A stretch of 64,000 nt of DNA from Rhodoferax sp. (GCA_031291295.1 JARLJI010000016.1:1-64000); one strand, 5' to 3'. Shown: positions 28,738 to 41,441, counted from the stretch's first letter. Notes: generated by a model not told the origin, from the sequence alone. Made by a program: numbers and translations.

Positions 28738-29019
28738 ATGAACCGTCATTTCCATCATTCCAAGCCGCCGCGCCGGGAAAGCCGCGGAATTGGGCTCTGG
28801 TTGAGTCTGCTGCTTGGTTTTCTTCTGGCCGTCATCGGGCTGACGTTGGTGAATGGGCGTCCCGGCGCTGCGCACCATCTGCTCGACGACATCACCGTGC
28901 CGGCCGGAGCGCAGCAGCCGGCCCGCTATGCGGGTAGCCGCGATCCGTCGTTGCCGCCGGCCGACACAGTGCAATTTAAGGCCCAGGACAGCGATACGGC
29001 GCCAGCGCCCACCTTCTGA
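28738..29019 (+). CDS. Small single-pass membrane protein of unknown function
   Basis: 93 residues. A basic His/Arg-rich N-terminus, one transmembrane helix (LWLSLLLGFLLAVIGLTLVN, about residues 21-40), then a Pro/Ala-rich, probably periplasmic tail. AAGGAGG at 28724-28730, seven bases before the ATG, is the strongest ribosome-binding site in this part of the window, so the gene is real. I do not recognise a family. The 200 bases before it hold no gene. Position after two response regulators suggests a link to the alcohol oxidation island. Confidence 0.7.
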   Translation: MNRHFHHSKPPRRESRGIGLWLSLLLGFLLAVIGLTLVNGRPGAAHHLLDDITVPAGAQQPARYAGSRDPSLPPADTVQFKAQDSDTAPAPTF

Positions 29020-29033
29020 GGACGGCGGGAGTC

Positions 29034-29423
29034 CTATCGGGCGTGCGGTGCCACGAACAGCAGGACCGTGCGCATGCCCGCGATGGTCAGCAGCAGCGAG
29101 CCGAACAGGTGCATCGCCGAGGTTCCGATGGCCAGCACGTAGCGTTGCTGTTGCAGCATGCTGACCACTTCGGCCGAGAAGCTGGAGAAGGTCGTCAGCG
29201 CGCCCAGAAAACCGGTAATCAAGGCCAGTCGCCACAGCGGGTCGAGTTGGGGCATGGCCTGAAACACCGCCACGCACAGGCCCACCAGGTAGCCGCCAAT
29301 CAGATTAGCGGCCAGCGTGCCCAGGGGCAGCAGCGTGCTGCCGGGGTTGAGCCACAGGGCCAGGCCCCAACGGGCCAGTGCGCCAAGGCAGGCGCCAATG
29401 CAAATCGCAAGAACAGACAGCAT
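29034..29423 (-). CDS. crcB: Fluoride exporter CrcB/Fluc
   Basis: 129 residues with four hydrophobic helices. The signature GALARWGLA in helix 1, GTLAANLIGGYLVG in helix 2 and GFLGALTTFSSFS in helix 3 match the dual-topology fluoride channel. The start is ATG 29421-29423 (MLSVLAICIG); a longer frame has no family support. I recognise no fluoride riboswitch upstream. Converges with the small membrane protein gene. Confidence 0.93.
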   Translation of the reverse strand: MLSVLAICIGACLGALARWGLALWLNPGSTLLPLGTLAANLIGGYLVGLCVAVFQAMPQLDPLWRLALITGFLGALTTFSSFSAEVVSMLQQQRYVLAIGTSAMHLFGSLLLTIAGMRTVLLFVAPHAR

Positions 29424-29608
29424 GGGTTGGCGGCCTCTAGCGGCGCGTGATCCGTTGCGCGTGCCGGGTGGCAAAGGCAAACCTGAACGTCATCATCTTC
29501 TCCGAAACGGTGTTGAAATGCGGTAACGCACGAGGATAAGGGCAAACTCCTTGCCCGCGGCCCCGGATTGTCCCGCAAATTGCCCTTTGCTTTTTTGACC
29601 TCCTTGCC

Positions 29609-33295
<3,687 letters not shown>

Positions 33296-33381
33296 AGCGT
33301 TGCACGCCGGACTATGCATAAAAAGCGGCGAAAGTCATTGCCTATTATGAACAGTTTGCTATTATTTCAGGAGTATTGGCA

Positions 33382-33915
33382 GTGACACAAACCTTCTCTG
33401 ACAACTACCGCTTTCTGGCGCGCTACAACCGCTGGTTCAACGAACGCCTGTTGGCGGCCTGTGAAACCCTCAGTGACGAAGAGCGCCGACGCGATCGCGG
33501 CGCCTTCTTCGGCTCCATCTACGGCACGCTGAACCATCTGGGCTGGGCCGACACGATGTGGCTGGGCCGGTTTGCGGCCCAGGGCCACCCGTTCGCGGCG
33601 CTGCCTGCGGATCTTCTTGTGTTGCCAGCAGGTGCGCGCCATGAGACGGTGTTGTACGAGGACTGGGCCGGTCTGCGGAGCCAGCGCGCGCGGCTCGATG
33701 CGGCCATTGAAGCCTGGGTCGCCGAAATGCCCGATGACTTTTTGACGCGCACCATGCGCTACAGCAACACCAAGGGCGTGCAGCGCGCACATCCGACGTG
33801 GCAGGCCATGACGCACTTCTTCAACCACCAGACGCACCACCGCGGGCAGGTGACCACGTTGCTTATGCAGGCCGGCGTGGACGTGGGGGTGACGGACTTG
33901 ATTGCGCTGGTGTAG
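33382..33915 (+). CDS. DinB-family putative metal-dependent enzyme
   Basis: 177 residues, four-helix DinB fold. The three metal-binding histidines are likely His in GTLNHLGWAD, and the pair in HFFNHQTHHRGQ. Family members include thiol-dependent transferases; the bacterial DinB role is unknown. The start is GTG 33382, eight bases after AGGAG (33369-33373); TTG 33376 is too near. Its last 53 bases overlap the end of the convergent LysR-type gene. Confidence 0.87.
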   Translation: MTQTFSDNYRFLARYNRWFNERLLAACETLSDEERRRDRGAFFGSIYGTLNHLGWADTMWLGRFAAQGHPFAALPADLLVLPAGARHETVLYEDWAGLRSQRARLDAAIEAWVAEMPDDFLTRTMRYSNTKGVQRAHPTWQAMTHFFNHQTHHRGQVTTLLMQAGVDVGVTDLIALV

Positions 33916-34786
33916 CCCGGAACACGTCCAGGAGCGCAGGCAATGCCGTCGGCAGGCGCCGCTCCTGCCAGACGCAATAGACCTCGGAGCGGTACTTGGA
34001 GTCGCTCAAGGGCACGAACCGCACGCCGGCGATGCCGGCTTCGCGCAGCGCATTCGGAACCACGGCGACGCCCACGCCCTTGGCCACCAGCGAGACCACA
34101 CTCAGCCAGTGCCGCACTTCGTGCTTGACCAGCGGCTGCAAACCCTGCTCGGCGCACAGGGCGAGGATGCGCTCAAAGTAGTCGGGGGAGGCGCCGCGCG
34201 AGAACAGGATGAACGCGTCGCTGGACAGCTCACGCAGTTCAACGCTGGCCTGGCTCGCGGCCGGATGGGACTGGGGCAGGCAGCAGACAAAGGGCTCGGA
34301 CATGTACATGAAGCGCTTCATGTCGGCCGGTATGCGGCTGGTGTGGACAAAGCCGACGTCGAGCTGGCCGCGCCCTATCGCCTCCACGTGCTCGGCCGAA
34401 TTCAACTCGGTCAACTGGACCTGGACCAGCGGATGGGCTTCCTGAAAGCTGCGCAGCTGCTCGGGCAGGCCGCGGAAAATCATCGATCCGACAAAGCCCA
34501 CCCGCAGCTTGCTGGTGGTGCCCGCCGCCACCTGCCGCGCCAGGGTCTGCGCCTGCTCGGCCTCGGCCAGCAGCCGCAGTGCCGATTCACGAAAGCTGTC
34601 GCCGGCCGGCGTCAGCTTGACGCCCTTGCTGCTGCGCTCGAACAGCGTGACGCCCAGTGACGCCTCCAGCTGCTTGATATTGAAGCTCAGCGGTGGCTGC
34701 GTCATGGCCAGGCGCTGGGCGGCCCGGCCAAAGTGCAGTTCATCGGCCAGCACGACAAAGTAACGCAGGTGTCGAAGTTCCATCAT
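33863..34786 (-). CDS. LysR-family transcriptional regulator
   Basis: 307 residues. N-terminal winged HTH (HFGRAAQRLAMTQPPLSFNI) and an effector domain that is complete. Close to the BenM/CatM style in its opening (ELRHLRYFVVLADELHFGRA). Divergent from the acyl-CoA dehydrogenase operon at 34881, its probable target; a palindrome lies right at its own start. Effector likely a CoA-pathway acid, unknown. Confidence 0.92.
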   Translation of the reverse strand: MMELRHLRYFVVLADELHFGRAAQRLAMTQPPLSFNIKQLEASLGVTLFERSSKGVKLTPAGDSFRESALRLLAEAEQAQTLARQVAAGTTSKLRVGFVGSMIFRGLPEQLRSFQEAHPLVQVQLTELNSAEHVEAIGRGQLDVGFVHTSRIPADMKRFMYMSEPFVCCLPQSHPAASQASVELRELSSDAFILFSRGASPDYFERILALCAEQGLQPLVKHEVRHWLSVVSLVAKGVGVAVVPNALREAGIAGVRFVPLSDSKYRSEVYCVWQERRLPTALPALLDVFRATPAQSSPSPPRPRRPA

Positions 34787-34787
34787 G

Positions 34788-34807
34788 ATTCAAAATTTGT
34801 ATTGAAT
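34788..34807. promoter_or_regulatory. Palindrome ATTCAA-N8-TTGAAT in the LysR/acyl-CoA dehydrogenase intergenic region
   Basis: Perfect six-base half-sites separated by eight bases, beginning two bases upstream of the LysR-type start codon. Spacing and the T-N11-A pattern inside fit a LysR-type operator, probably used for autoregulation and for activating the gene at 34881. Symmetry is observed; the binding protein is inferred. Confidence 0.6.
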
Positions 34808-34880
34808 AAGTGATATTCGGTATTGGAAATTAGATCACAGGCGCCGAATAATCAAGTCACACAACCAATGGAGACTGACC

Positions 34881-36614
34881 ATGGGCCAGCGATTTGCGAT
34901 TGCCGCCGACGCCACGCCTGCGATTCCCGATCGCAGCGGCACGAACCTGTTCGATGACGACGCCGAGCTGCAATCGTTGCTCAAGCTCTACCTGCCGGAG
35001 CCGCTGCATGCCCATTTGCTGCCCCATTTCAAGCGGCTTGGCGCGCTGGCCGGCGGCCCGCTGGATGAACTCGCAAGCACCGCAGACCACAACGCGCCGA
35101 CCCTGGAGCACCGCTCGCGCACGGGCGTGGACGTCCAGCGCATCGTCAAGCATCCGGCCTATGTCGAGATGGAGCGACTGGCATTCTCGGAGTTCGGACT
35201 GGCCGCCATGTCGCACCGCGCCGGTGTTTTTGACTGGCCGCAGACGCTGCCCGCCGCCGCCAAATACGCGCTGACGTTTCTTTTCGTACAGGCCGAGTTC
35301 GGCTTGTGCTGCCCGCTGTCCATGACCGATTCGCTGGCCCGCACGCTGCGCAAGTTTGGCGAGCCGGCCCTGGTGGCCCGCTACCTGCCCGCACTGATCT
35401 CGCAGGATGTCGAGACGCTGGCGCAGGGCGCCATGTTCATGACCGAGCAGGGCGCGGGCTCCGACGTGGCCGCCACCGCCACGCTGGCGCACCGTGATGG
35501 CGATGCCTGGCGCCTGACCGGCGACAAATGGTTCTGCTCCAACCCGGATGCCGAACTGGCCATGGTGCTGGCGCGCACCGGGGATACCGCAGCGGGCATT
35601 CGCGGAGTCTCGCTGTTTTTACTCCCCCGCCATCGACCGGACGGCTCGTTGAATGCCTATCGCATCGTCCGCCTGAAAGACAAGATGGGCACGCGTTCCA
35701 TGGCCAGCGGCGAAATCCGGCTCGACGGGGCGCTGGCCTATCTGGTCGGCCAGGAAGGGCGCGGCTTTGTGCAAATGGCCGACATGGTGAATAACTCGCG
35801 CCTGTCGAACGGCGTGCGCGCTGCCGGCCTGATGCGCCGCGCGGTGGGCGAGGCGTTCTTCATTGCGCGCCATCGCGAAGCCTTCGGCCGCAAATTGATC
35901 GATCTGCCGTTGATGCGCCGCCAACTGGTGAAGCTGCTGCTACCCAGCGAGCAGGCGCGCACCATGATGTTTCAGACCGCCGAGGCCCTGCGCCGCGCCG
36001 ACGCGGGCGACGCCACGGCCTACCAGCTGGTGCGGATTCTGACGCCGCTGATCAAGTTCCGCGCTTGCCGGGATGCGCGCAAGGTCACGGGCGATGCCAT
36101 GGAAGTGCGTGGCGGCTGCGGCTACATCGAGGAGTGGAGTGATCCGCGCCTGGTGCGCGATGCGCATCTGGGTTCCATCTGGGAAGGCACCAGCAACATC
36201 GTGGCGCTGGACGTCATCCGTGCCATCCGGCGGGAAGACTCCCTCACGGCGCTGGTGGCTTATCTGGAAGGTATTTTGAGCGAAGCCAAGCTGGACCAGG
36301 GGCTGCGCGAGCGGTTTGCCGCCACGCTGGTTCGCGTCACGGCGCTGACCCGTGTGGCGGTCGGCGATGGCGGGGAGGCGCTCGCGCGGCGTGCGGCCTC
36401 GGCGCTCTACCACCTGACCACGGCGGTGGCGATGGCCTGGGAAGCCAGCCAGACGGGCTCGCTCGCAAGAATGCGGCTGGCCGGGCTGGTGCTCCAACAC
36501 CGCCTGTTGCCGAACGATCCGCTAACCGCTGATCTGGATGACGCCGACGATCTGGTGGCGCTGTTCGGCGCGGCGGCGCAGGCGAAATCCGGCGCAGGGA
36601 CTGCTGTGGCCTGA
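34881..36614 (+). CDS. Acyl-CoA dehydrogenase, AidB-like
   Basis: 577 residues, longer than the usual 380-400 because of N-terminal (about 1-150) and C-terminal extensions as in AidB-type members. FAD/substrate motif FMTEQGAGSDVAATAT, middle-domain LTGDKWFCSN, C-terminal RGGCGYIEEW and WEGTSNIVALDV. The catalytic base position cannot be fixed without alignment. First gene of an operon with a Bug-type binding protein and a CoA-transferase, controlled by the divergent LysR regulator; substrate is probably an imported carboxylic acid after CoA activation. Confidence 0.9.
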   Translation: MGQRFAIAADATPAIPDRSGTNLFDDDAELQSLLKLYLPEPLHAHLLPHFKRLGALAGGPLDELASTADHNAPTLEHRSRTGVDVQRIVKHPAYVEMERLAFSEFGLAAMSHRAGVFDWPQTLPAAAKYALTFLFVQAEFGLCCPLSMTDSLARTLRKFGEPALVARYLPALISQDVETLAQGAMFMTEQGAGSDVAATATLAHRDGDAWRLTGDKWFCSNPDAELAMVLARTGDTAAGIRGVSLFLLPRHRPDGSLNAYRIVRLKDKMGTRSMASGEIRLDGALAYLVGQEGRGFVQMADMVNNSRLSNGVRAAGLMRRAVGEAFFIARHREAFGRKLIDLPLMRRQLVKLLLPSEQARTMMFQTAEALRRADAGDATAYQLVRILTPLIKFRACRDARKVTGDAMEVRGGCGYIEEWSDPRLVRDAHLGSIWEGTSNIVALDVIRAIRREDSLTALVAYLEGILSEAKLDQGLRERFAATLVRVTALTRVAVGDGGEALARRAASALYHLTTAVAMAWEASQTGSLARMRLAGLVLQHRLLPNDPLTADLDDADDLVALFGAAAQAKSGAGTAVA

Positions 36615-36700
36615 AGGGCCTGGCAGGTTTTGGCCATCTTTCCAGTCATCCGTTTTTCATCGCCGCGCGGCATGCCGGCTTACCAAATCAAAGGGCAAAC

Positions 36701-37675
36701 ATGAATCTCCGCAGAATTATTTTGGGGCTCGGTCTCGGCCTGATGGTCAGCACCGCAGCGCTGGCACAGAAGGATTTCCCGAACAAGCCGGTGACCCTGG
36801 TGGTGCCGTTCGCCGCCGGTGGACCCACCGATGCCATGGCCCGGACCTTGGCCCATGCGCTCGGCCCGATTCTCGGGCAGACCATGATCGTGGACAACCG
36901 GCCTGGTGCCGGTGGCAATATCGGCGCGGACTACGTGGCACGTGCCAGGCCCGATGGCTACACGCTGCTGCTTGGAACGTCCGGCCCGCTCGCCATCAAC
37001 GTGAGCCTGTACAGCAAAATCACCTACGACCCGATCAAGAGCTTCACGCCCATCATCCAGATCGGGCATTTGCCGAATGTGCTGGTGGTGAACCCGAATG
37101 TGCCGGCCAAGAATGTCAAGGAACTGATTGCCTATGCCAAGGCCAATCCGGGCAAACTCTCCTTTGCCTCTTCCGGCAATGGTGCGTCATCCCATCTGGC
37201 AGGTGTGATGTTCAATTCGATGGCGGGCACCGACGTTCAGCACATTCCCTATAAAGGAACGGGGCCCGCGCTGAACGATCTGCTGGGCGGACAAGTCAGC
37301 ATGGCGTTCACCGATGTGCTGACAGCGTTGCCGCACATCAAGGCCGGCAAGTTGCGCGTCCTGGGCGTGACCACGGCCACACGCTCGCAAGTCATTCCCG
37401 CTGTGCCAACGCTTTCGGAGCAGGGCTTGAAAGGGTTCGATGTGAGCGTGTTCTTCGGCATCGTGGCCCCCGCGGGGACGCCGCAGGAGATCGTTACGCG
37501 CCTGAATGCGGCCTTCGTGAAAGCGTTGGCCCAGCCGGATGTGCGCAAGACCCTGGCCGCGCAGGGCCTGGAGCCGGCGCCTGCAACCACCCCAGCCCAG
37601 CTGGCGACCTTCATGCACAGCGAAGTTGTCAAATGGCACGACGTCGTCAAGACCTCAGGCGCGAAGCTCGACTGA
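36701..37675 (+). CDS. Bug-family tripartite tricarboxylate transporter substrate-binding protein
   Basis: 324 residues with signal peptide (LGLGLGLMVSTAALA). Mature protein shows Bug signatures: FPNKPVTLVVPFAAGGPTDA, then IVDNRPGAGGNIGADYVARA. These periplasmic receptors, hugely expanded in Burkholderiales, bind small carboxylates, usually through main-chain contacts and water. No TctA/TctB membrane genes are nearby, as is common for Bug genes. Its position suggests it binds the acid processed by its operon partners. Confidence 0.94.
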   Translation: MNLRRIILGLGLGLMVSTAALAQKDFPNKPVTLVVPFAAGGPTDAMARTLAHALGPILGQTMIVDNRPGAGGNIGADYVARARPDGYTLLLGTSGPLAINVSLYSKITYDPIKSFTPIIQIGHLPNVLVVNPNVPAKNVKELIAYAKANPGKLSFASSGNGASSHLAGVMFNSMAGTDVQHIPYKGTGPALNDLLGGQVSMAFTDVLTALPHIKAGKLRVLGVTTATRSQVIPAVPTLSEQGLKGFDVSVFFGIVAPAGTPQEIVTRLNAAFVKALAQPDVRKTLAAQGLEPAPATTPAQLATFMHSEVVKWHDVVKTSGAKLD

Positions 37676-37712
37676 GCATCGGCAACGAAGAATCCACTGA
37701 ATGGAGTCCATG

Positions 37713-38831
37713 ATGGCAGATAGTTCCAAGCCCGGCGCACTGGCCGGCATCCGGGTGATTGACCTGTCGCGCATCCTGGGTGGCCCATACTGTGGGCAGA
37801 TCCTGGGTGACCACGGCGCCGATGTGCTCAAGGTCGAGCCGCCTCAGGGCGACGACACGCGCGCCTGGGGGCCGCCGTTCCAGAACGGCGTGGCGTCCTA
37901 CTACCTGGGGCTGAACCGCAACAAGCTCGGCACGCAGCTCGACCTGGCCAGCGAGGCTGGGCAGAGCATGCTGCTAGGGCTGCTCGAAGGCGCTGATGTG
38001 CTGATCGAGAACTTCAAGACGGGAACCATGGAGAAATGGGGCCTGGGCTACGAGGCGCTGGCCCAGCGGTTCCCGCGCCTGATCCATTGCCGGGTGAGCG
38101 GGTTCGGCGCCGACGGCCCGCTCGGCGGTCTGGCGGGTTATGACGCGGCGGTGCAGGCGCTCACCGGCATCATGAGCGTAAACGGCGAAGTGGGAGGCGA
38201 GCCGCTACGCGTTGGACTGCCGGTGGTGGACATGGTGACCGGGTTGAACGCCGCGCTGGGCGTGCTGCTGGCCCTGCAGGAGCGCGAACGCAGTGGCCGC
38301 GGCCAGTTTGTCGAGGCCAGCCTGTTCGATTGCGGCCTGTCGTTGCTGCACCCGCATGCGGCCAACTGGTTTGTGGATGGCCAAAAACCGAAACTCACGG
38401 GCAACGCACACCCCAACATCTATCCCTATGACGCGTTTCCAACGCGCACCGTGCCCATTTTTCTGGCCGTCGGCAATGATCGGCAATTCGAACTGCTGTG
38501 CCGGCACCTCGAAACCCCTGAGTTGGCACAGGATGAGCGTTTTGCCAAGACGTATTCGCGGTCGCAGCATCGCGCCGTGTTGCGTCAAATGCTCGAAACC
38601 CAGCTGTCCCGGCACGACGGCGCGGTGCTGGCCGAGGCACTGATGCAAATCGGCGTGCCGTGCGCCCCCATCCTGACGGTGGATGCGGCCCTGCAGCACC
38701 CTCACACCGCCCACCGGGAAATGGTCGTGCGCATCGGCGACAACTACACCGGCGTGGCGTCGCCCATCAAGCTGAGCCGCACGCCGGCTACCTACCGGCA
38801 CGCACCGCCGGTGGATCTATCGGGCAGTTGA
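37713..38831 (+). CDS. Family III CoA-transferase (CaiB/BaiF)
   Basis: About 372 residues. N-terminal GIRVIDLSRILGGPYCGQIL and KVEPPQGDDTRAWGPP; the catalytic Asp expected about residue 170 fits YDAAVQALTGIMS. Moves CoA between carboxylates by a mixed anhydride at that Asp. Start set at ATG 37713 with GGAG six bases before it; ATGs at 37701 and 37710 are in frame. Last gene of the LysR-controlled group. Could activate the acid bound by the Bug protein for the acyl-CoA dehydrogenase. Confidence 0.91.
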   Translation: MADSSKPGALAGIRVIDLSRILGGPYCGQILGDHGADVLKVEPPQGDDTRAWGPPFQNGVASYYLGLNRNKLGTQLDLASEAGQSMLLGLLEGADVLIENFKTGTMEKWGLGYEALAQRFPRLIHCRVSGFGADGPLGGLAGYDAAVQALTGIMSVNGEVGGEPLRVGLPVVDMVTGLNAALGVLLALQERERSGRGQFVEASLFDCGLSLLHPHAANWFVDGQKPKLTGNAHPNIYPYDAFPTRTVPIFLAVGNDRQFELLCRHLETPELAQDERFAKTYSRSQHRAVLRQMLETQLSRHDGAVLAEALMQIGVPCAPILTVDAALQHPHTAHREMVVRIGDNYTGVASPIKLSRTPATYRHAPPVDLSGS

Positions 38832-38916
38832 CGGCCTGGATGTCCTCGCTCGTGTGGCCCTCATTTCCCGAGCAATAGACAGGGCTGCCCTCGCCTGGAG
38901 GGAGTGGGACAAATAA

Positions 38917-38942
38917 AAAAACCCGCCAAAGCGGGTCTTTTA
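38917..38942 (-). terminator. Rho-independent terminator of the ComEA-like gene
   Basis: Stem ACCCGC (38921-38926) and GCGGGT (38931-38936), loop CAAA, with a T-run on the minus strand after the stem and an A-run ahead of it that could serve the opposite direction. Lies 16 bases after the stop at 38958. Confidence 0.85.
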
Positions 38943-38957
38943 CGGGGTAGCCTGGAG

Positions 38958-39473
38958 TTAATTCTTGGCAGCGCTGGCCGCCGGTTTGGCGGCATCGGCT
39001 TTGGCCGCTTTGGCGTCATCAGCCTTCTTTTTCTTGGCATCGGCTTTGGCGGCCTTGTCTGCAGCCTTCTTGGCTTTCGCGTCAGCCTTCGCATCGCCAG
39101 TCGCTACGGTGGCGGCCGGTGCAGCAGTAGCCGGTGCTGTAGCAGTGGCGGCCGGTTTGGCGTCGGCTTTCTTCTCGGTTGCTTTTGCGGCGGGCGCAGC
39201 CGCTGCACCATTGAAGGGTGCGCCATTGACCGTCATGCCTTCGGATGAGAAGGTGGCGGCATTTTTATTGCCCACGCCCTTGACGCGCCCGATGAAGTCG
39301 TTCCAGTCCTTGAAATCGCCTTTCTTGCGCTCATCGACAATCTTGCTGGAGATGCCGGGGCCAATGCCTTTGAGGCCATCGAGTTCGGCCGCGGTGGCTT
39401 TGTTCACATCGACGGCGGCGAAAGACGCGGCGGCATACAGCATGGCCACAATGGCGAGGATTTTCTTCAACAT
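38958..39473 (-). CDS. ComEA-like helix-hairpin-helix protein with Lys/Ala-rich tail
   Basis: 171 residues: signal peptide (ILAIVAMLYAAASFA), one helix-hairpin-helix pair (DVNKATAAELDGLKGIGPGI, then FIGRVKGVGNKNA), then a 90-residue low-complexity tail of Ala, Lys and Asp. ComEA binds incoming DNA in the periplasm during transformation; the histone-like tail may add non-specific DNA binding. AGGAG precedes the ATG. A hairpin sits just upstream of the gene, between it and lapB. Confidence 0.85.
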   Translation of the reverse strand: MLKKILAIVAMLYAAASFAAVDVNKATAAELDGLKGIGPGISSKIVDERKKGDFKDWNDFIGRVKGVGNKNAATFSSEGMTVNGAPFNGAAAAPAAKATEKKADAKPAATATAPATAAPAATVATGDAKADAKAKKAADKAAKADAKKKKADDAKAAKADAAKPAASAAKN

Positions 39474-39489
39474 CGACGGGACTCCTGGT

Positions 39490-39521
39490 AATAAAAGAAA
39501 CCCGGCAAAGAAACCACCGGG
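39490..39521 (-). terminator. Hairpin between lapB and the ComEA-like gene
   Basis: CCCGG (39501-39505) and CCGGG (39517-39521) pair, followed on the minus strand by TTTCTTTTATT. It looks like the terminator of the lapAB operon, but it ends only 17 bases before the ComEA-like start, so it may act as an attenuator in that gene's leader instead. Confidence 0.6.
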
Positions 39522-39634
39522 ACTGTCTGGTTATAACGGCCTCAGACTCCCATTCGTTGACATCCAGGTATCGCAAGAGCTGGTGGATACCCTGATTTCC
39601 AGCGCGGCAGGGCAACTTGAAGTGTGTCGCTCTA

Positions 39635-40801
39635 CTAGAGTTCTTCGACCCGGCGTGCCGGGTAGCTGTCCCATGCCTGGCAGCCGGGGCATTGCCAAAA
39701 GTGCTGTGTGGCTTCAAAGCCGCAGGCGGCGCAGCGGTAGCGCATGAGCGGTCGCGCTGCATGGTCCAGCGCACGCTGCACCTGGGGGTGAAACTGCTCG
39801 TGTTCCAGCTTTTCGCCCGCGATCCATTTGGCCGCCGCGACCAGCGAGGGCTCGCGCTCAAGATGTTTGAGATACCAGCCGCGACCGCTCCGCACTTCCG
39901 GTGTGGGTTCGCCAGCCGCCGCAGTCAAGGTCACGATGGCGTCTAGCACGTCGAGGGAGGGGGCCTGCGCGTAACTGGTTTTCAGAAGACTCAGGGCTTC
40001 GTTTGAGCGCCCGCAAGCCATCGCTGCTTCACGCAGCGGATGCGCGACCAGTGGCAGTGATTGAGGCGCCACTTCGAGCAAGGCCTGCAAGGCATCGAAC
40101 GCCGCGCCCGCTTCACCGAGCCGCAGATGCAAGGCAGCCAGATCGATGCGCGGGCGCGGCGCTTGGGGCGCCGTGACGAGAGCCTGATCGAGCAGCCGAT
40201 GGGCGGCGGCGTTGTTGCCTTCGGAGATTTGGGACGCGGCCTGCTCGCACAGGTAGTGCGCCTGGCGCACGCTGAAGCTGCCTTGCCCGGCATCTTCGAG
40301 CTTTTGCGCAATCCGCGCCGCCTGTGTCCAGTCGCGTGAGCGCTCGAAGATGGCCAGCAAAGCCAGGCTGGCCTGTGTTTCGAACGGTGTGCCTTCGAGC
40401 TTGCGCAGGGCTTCTTCGGCGCGGTCGAGCAGGCCCGCCTTCAGGAAATCCAGCGCCAGCGCGTGCTGGGCCCGTTCGCGGTCGGTGCGGCTCAGGTCGC
40501 CCCGCGAGAGCAGATGCTCGTGCACCCGAACGGCCCGTTCATACTCGCCGCGGCGCCGGAACAGATTGCCCAGCGCGAAGTGCAATTCAGACGTGTCCGG
40601 GTCGTTTTGCACGGCCTCGATGAAGGCGTCAATGGCCTGGTCCTGCTGCTCGTTCAGCAGAAAGTTCAAGCCCTTGAAATATGCCTTGGGCGCCTGCCGG
40701 TTTTCCATGCGCAACTGGCGCAGGTCAAACCGTGACGCAGCCCATCCCAGGATGAATGCGACGGGCAGACCCAGCAGAATCCAGCTCAGGTCAAAGTCCA
40801 T
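39635..40801 (-). CDS. lapB: Lipopolysaccharide assembly protein LapB
   Basis: 388 residues. N-terminal membrane anchor (WILLGLPVAFILGWAASRF), about nine TPR repeats, and a C-terminal rubredoxin-like metal site (RCAACGF and CPGCQAWDSY). LapB controls LpxC turnover by FtsH, balancing LPS synthesis. The start is ATG 40799-40801, overlapping the end of lapA by 11 bases; a longer upstream frame is lapA read out of phase. Length equals that of E. coli LapB (389). Confidence 0.95.
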   Translation of the reverse strand: MDFDLSWILLGLPVAFILGWAASRFDLRQLRMENRQAPKAYFKGLNFLLNEQQDQAIDAFIEAVQNDPDTSELHFALGNLFRRRGEYERAVRVHEHLLSRGDLSRTDRERAQHALALDFLKAGLLDRAEEALRKLEGTPFETQASLALLAIFERSRDWTQAARIAQKLEDAGQGSFSVRQAHYLCEQAASQISEGNNAAAHRLLDQALVTAPQAPRPRIDLAALHLRLGEAGAAFDALQALLEVAPQSLPLVAHPLREAAMACGRSNEALSLLKTSYAQAPSLDVLDAIVTLTAAAGEPTPEVRSGRGWYLKHLEREPSLVAAAKWIAGEKLEHEQFHPQVQRALDHAARPLMRYRCAACGFEATQHFWQCPGCQAWDSYPARRVEEL

Positions 40802-41081
40802 CGTGGATGCTGGCGCTGACCGAGTCGGTGGGATGGGACGCCGATGCGGCGCCCTGACCGGCCTTTTTGGCGGCAACGCGGTGCTTCCACCAGCGCGGCA
40901 CCATGCCCAGCACGCCCAGCACGACGCCGGCCGCAAAAGCCGCCAGCACCACCAGCACCAGAGGCGCGCGCCATTGCGTGCCAAAGAAAAAATGCACGAT
41001 GGTGTCCTGCTGATTGTTCAGCGCAAAAGCGAACAACGTAAAAAAAATGGCTGCCTTGAGCAGCCACATGAGGTATTTCAT
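40791..41081 (-). CDS. lapA: LapA-domain inner membrane protein
   Basis: 96 residues with two transmembrane helices (LLKAAIFFTLFAFALNN and VLVVLAAFAAGVVLGVLGM) and the Asn-Asn-x-x block NNQQDTIVHFFFG typical of LapA (YciS). Works with LapB in LPS assembly. Between ihfB and lapB, the standard proteobacterial order. Confidence 0.93.
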   Translation of the reverse strand: MKYLMWLLKAAIFFTLFAFALNNQQDTIVHFFFGTQWRAPLVLVVLAAFAAGVVLGVLGMVPRWWKHRVAAKKAGQGAASASHPTDSVSASIHDGL

Positions 41082-41126
41082 GAATCGTCCTCAGTGACGA
41101 GGGGATTCTACCGACGGATTCAAGTG

Positions 41127-41441
41127 TCAAGCCTTGCTGGCTGCCGCCTCGAGCTCTTGCGTGCGTTTGTCGACCGCTTCACGCAGCGCCTTGCCCGGTT
41201 TGAAATGGGGGACGCGTTTTTCGGGAATGGCCACACTTTCGCCCGAACGCGGGTTGCGACCCATGCGGGGCGAGCGGCGGTTGATCGAAAAACTGCCGAA
41301 GCCCCGAATTTCAATGCGGTGCCCGCGCACCAGGGCGTCGCTCATGGCGTCGAGGATCGTCTTGACGGCATATTCGGCGTCGCGGTGCGTGAGCTGACCG
41401 AAGCGGGCAGCCAGTTCTTCAACGAGGTCGGAGCGGGTCAT
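41127..41441 (-). CDS. ihfB: Integration host factor beta subunit
   Basis: 104 residues, DNA-bending protein of the HU/IHF family. [17 protein letters not shown] and [20 protein letters not shown] with the arm sequence [14 protein letters not shown] identify the beta subunit. Its place directly after rpsA is conserved in proteobacteria. The C-terminal tail is slightly longer than in E. coli (94). Confidence 0.96.
   Translation of the reverse strand: MTRSDLVEELAARFGQLTHRDAEYAVKTILDAMSDALVRGHRIEIRGFGSFSINRRSPRMGRNPRSGESVAIPEKRVPHFKPGKALREAVDKRTQELEAAASKA

Noticed and set aside
29424..29608. Fluoride riboswitch before crcB
   Set aside because: I could not find the conserved pseudoknot pattern, and the strand and spacing give no convincing fold.
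38958..39250. Separate histone H1-like gene in the Lys/Ala-rich region
   Set aside because: It is the tail of the ComEA-like protein, in one frame with the signal peptide and helix-hairpin-helix part.
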